Shown here in pieces: positions 5,601-5,905 of a stretch of DNA of 5,905 nucleotides. The stretch's first letter is position 1. Each line of letters begins with the position of its first letter. This DNA comes from Lachnospiraceae bacterium (GTDB taxonomy: Bacteria > Bacillota > Clostridia > Lachnospirales > Lachnospiraceae). The stretch covers positions 1-5,905 of the forward strand of contig CAAHDV010000163.1 in the NCBI GenBank assembly GCA_900770535.1, in the 5' to 3' direction. A program made the position numbers and the translations under genes. The notes under the pieces are model-generated. The model saw only the letters and a list, made by a program, of their open reading frames with translations. It was not told the origin of the DNA and made no database searches.

Positions 5601-5905
5601 TCTGCTTCCCCCCGTCTTCTTCTGCGAAATAGCCAGGCCCGCCAAAATCAGCAGAGCTCCAAATACTGAAACCATAGTCACTTTTTCATGCAAAATCAGA
5701 ACCGACAGCACCACCGTCACAATCGGTGAAACATAAATATACACGCTGGTCCGCACCACGCCGATCCACTTGGTTGCCAGATTCCAGCACAGAAATCCAC
5801 CGGCACTGGCGCCAAATCCCAGGAATAAAAAGTTGGAAATGACTTCCGGCTTTGCCAGAACTTCCGGGTTCCAGGACGCATGCTCCACGATCAGCACCGG
5901 GATCA
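5598..5905 (-). CDS. EamA/DMT-family transporter, C-terminal part (5' end cut by the window)
   Basis: The last 101 or so residues of a membrane transporter; the frame is open to the right edge, so the start is outside the window. Three hydrophobic segments are visible: NFLFLGFGASAGGFLCWNLA, then SVYIYVSPIVTVVLSVLIL, then VSVFGALLILAGLAI. They are joined by the typical KWIGVVRTSVYIYVSP and LHEKVT turns and followed by a short charged tail (SQKKTGGSR). This matches the second EamA repeat, in which a conserved glutamate (here in LHEKVT) follows the penultimate helix. Such proteins are 10-helix metabolite exporters of about 300 residues; the substrate cannot be read from sequence. The gene precedes the hybrid kinase by five bases and is likely in the same operon. 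Confidence 0.9.
   Translation of the reverse strand, partial: IPVLIVEHASWNPEVLAKPEVISNFLFLGFGASAGGFLCWNLATKWIGVVRTSVYIYVSPIVTVVLSVLILHEKVTMVSVFGALLILAGLAISQKKTGGSR

Overview
All six genes in this window lie on the minus strand, so transcription runs from high to low coordinates. The window suggests a Gram-positive Clostridia genome, probably a gut Lachnospiraceae. The reasons are strong purine-rich Shine-Dalgarno sequences, moderate GC, a YtrA-type GntR/ABC pair, a small XRE-like regulator of a kind I associate with Lachnospiraceae, and a PilJ-like/GGDEF/hybrid-kinase protein. The genus cannot be fixed from the sequence alone. I see no tRNA, rRNA, CRISPR array, insertion sequence or origin.

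Right to middle (5905 to 1402) is a tightly packed co-directional cluster. It begins with the C-terminal end of an EamA/DMT-type membrane transporter, which is cut by the window edge. Five bases later comes a 1051-residue membrane sensor that fuses a diguanylate cyclase (GGDEF) domain to a complete hybrid histidine kinase (HisKA, HATPase, receiver). Twenty-two bases after that is a 108-residue XRE-like DNA-binding protein, followed after a 65-base gap by a 206-residue protein of unknown function. That 65-base gap holds the most unusual structure in the window: a 13-bp hairpin followed by seven Ts that has the shape of an intrinsic terminator and also buries the Shine-Dalgarno sequence of the 206-residue gene. 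A second, perfect 8-bp hairpin overlaps the stop codon of the XRE gene.

Left (1312 to 1) is a separate transcription unit. A promoter with an extended -10 is overlapped by a perfect 12-bp inverted repeat that fits the operator pattern I recall for Bacillus subtilis YtrA (AGTGTA-N13-TACACT). It drives a YtrA-like GntR repressor and, through a 4-base ATGA overlap, an ABC transporter ATPase that runs off the left edge. The expected logic is autorepression by the GntR protein, relieved by an envelope or antibiotic stress signal, leading to synthesis of the ABC exporter.

No wholly new system is evident. The best leads are the Shine-Dalgarno-sequestering hairpin, the unknown 206-residue protein, and the single-chain coupling of c-di-GMP synthesis to a phosphorelay next to an orphan DNA-binding protein.
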